This document shows positions 8,549-8,612 of a stretch of 8,612 bases of DNA, piece by piece. The notes under the pieces were generated by a model that had not been told where the DNA came from, searched no databases, and saw only the letters and a list, made by a program, of their open reading frames with translations. Source of the stretch: Chitinivibrionales bacterium (GTDB lineage Bacteria > Fibrobacterota > Chitinivibrionia > Chitinivibrionales > JANQEN01); the NCBI GenBank assembly GCA_030593665.1, contig JAUVGS010000057.1, forward strand, positions 1 through 8,612, in the 5' to 3' direction. A program made the position numbers and the translations under genes. The first letter of the stretch is position 1. Each line of letters starts with the position of its first letter.

Positions 8549-8553
8549 GTTTT
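8495..8553 (+). terminator. Probable transcription terminator of the sprA-rng unit, with two alternative stems
   Basis: The first stem pairs 8495-8507 with 8520-8532 (11 Watson-Crick pairs, then one G-U and one C-G). The alternative pairs TGTCGGGGCG (8499-8508) with CGCCCCGACA (8539-8548), ten perfect pairs, and is followed almost at once by TTTT (8550-8553). The alternative stem has the better placement before the T-run. The structure starts 16 bases after the rng stop. The T-run is short, so intrinsic termination is plausible but not certain, and a repeat element with no termination role remains possible. Confidence 0.5.
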
Positions 8554-8612
8554 AAATTAAATTTTATTATAAAACCAGAATATAAACACAACTAAAGCCA
8601 CAATAGGTTTTT
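8554..8612. other. AT-rich non-coding tail of the window
   Basis: These 59 bases after the palindromic element are strongly AT-rich and hold no credible reading frame, RNA gene or convincing promoter pair. They probably lead into the upstream region of a gene beyond the window edge. Confidence 0.5.

Noticed and set aside
8549..8575. GTTTTA / TAAAAC inverted repeat after the palindromic element
   Set aside because: It is a six-base A/T-rich match across a 15-base loop, expected by chance in such DNA.

Overview
The window is ordinary double-stranded chromosomal DNA of moderate GC content from a bacterium of the FCB (Fibrobacterota-Chlorobiota-Bacteroidota) lineage. The main evidence is a complete gene for SprA, the giant outer-membrane barrel of the type 9 secretion system (T9SS), which is essentially confined to that superphylum. 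The gene has a Shine-Dalgarno-like AGGGA and a TTG start. It lies in a gene order different from the ruvA-sprA-gcvH order I recall from Flavobacterium. I therefore lean towards a non-Bacteroidota FCB phylum, such as Fibrobacterota/Chitinivibrionia or a related candidate phylum; this is inference, not a demonstrated placement.

All real genes are on the + strand. (1) Positions 1-386 hold the 3' end of a gene for a formylglycine-generating-enzyme-like (SUMF1 / FGE-sulfatase) domain protein, cut by the window edge and rich in cysteine. (2) Positions 387-476 are a short AT-rich gap with a weak hairpin, a possible sigma-70-type promoter and a ribosome-binding site. (3) Positions 477-6926 encode SprA, 2149 residues, with signal peptide, SprA N-terminal modules and a long beta-rich C-terminal part. 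(4) Only 11 bp later, positions 6938-8479 encode an intact RNase E/G family ribonuclease (RNase G, 513 aa) with both catalytic aspartates and the CxxC zinc motif. (5) Positions 8480-8612 are non-coding. They begin with a compact structure of three copies of one ~14-16 bp motif, one direct and two inverted, which can fold into two mutually exclusive hairpins. The rest is AT-rich with no gene.

sprA and rng are probably co-transcribed, because they are 11 bp apart and rng has no evident ribosome-binding site or promoter of its own. SprA would act in the outer membrane as the export channel for T9SS cargo, whereas RNase G acts in the cytoplasm on 16S rRNA and mRNA ends. No functional link is shown beyond the shared transcript. 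The FGE-like gene appears to be a separate unit. I found no CRISPR array, transposon, tRNA, rRNA or phage gene, and no clear new multi-gene system. The points most worth a second look are the triple-arm palindrome after rng, the sprA-rng pairing, and the contrast between a cysteine-free SprA and its cysteine-rich neighbour.
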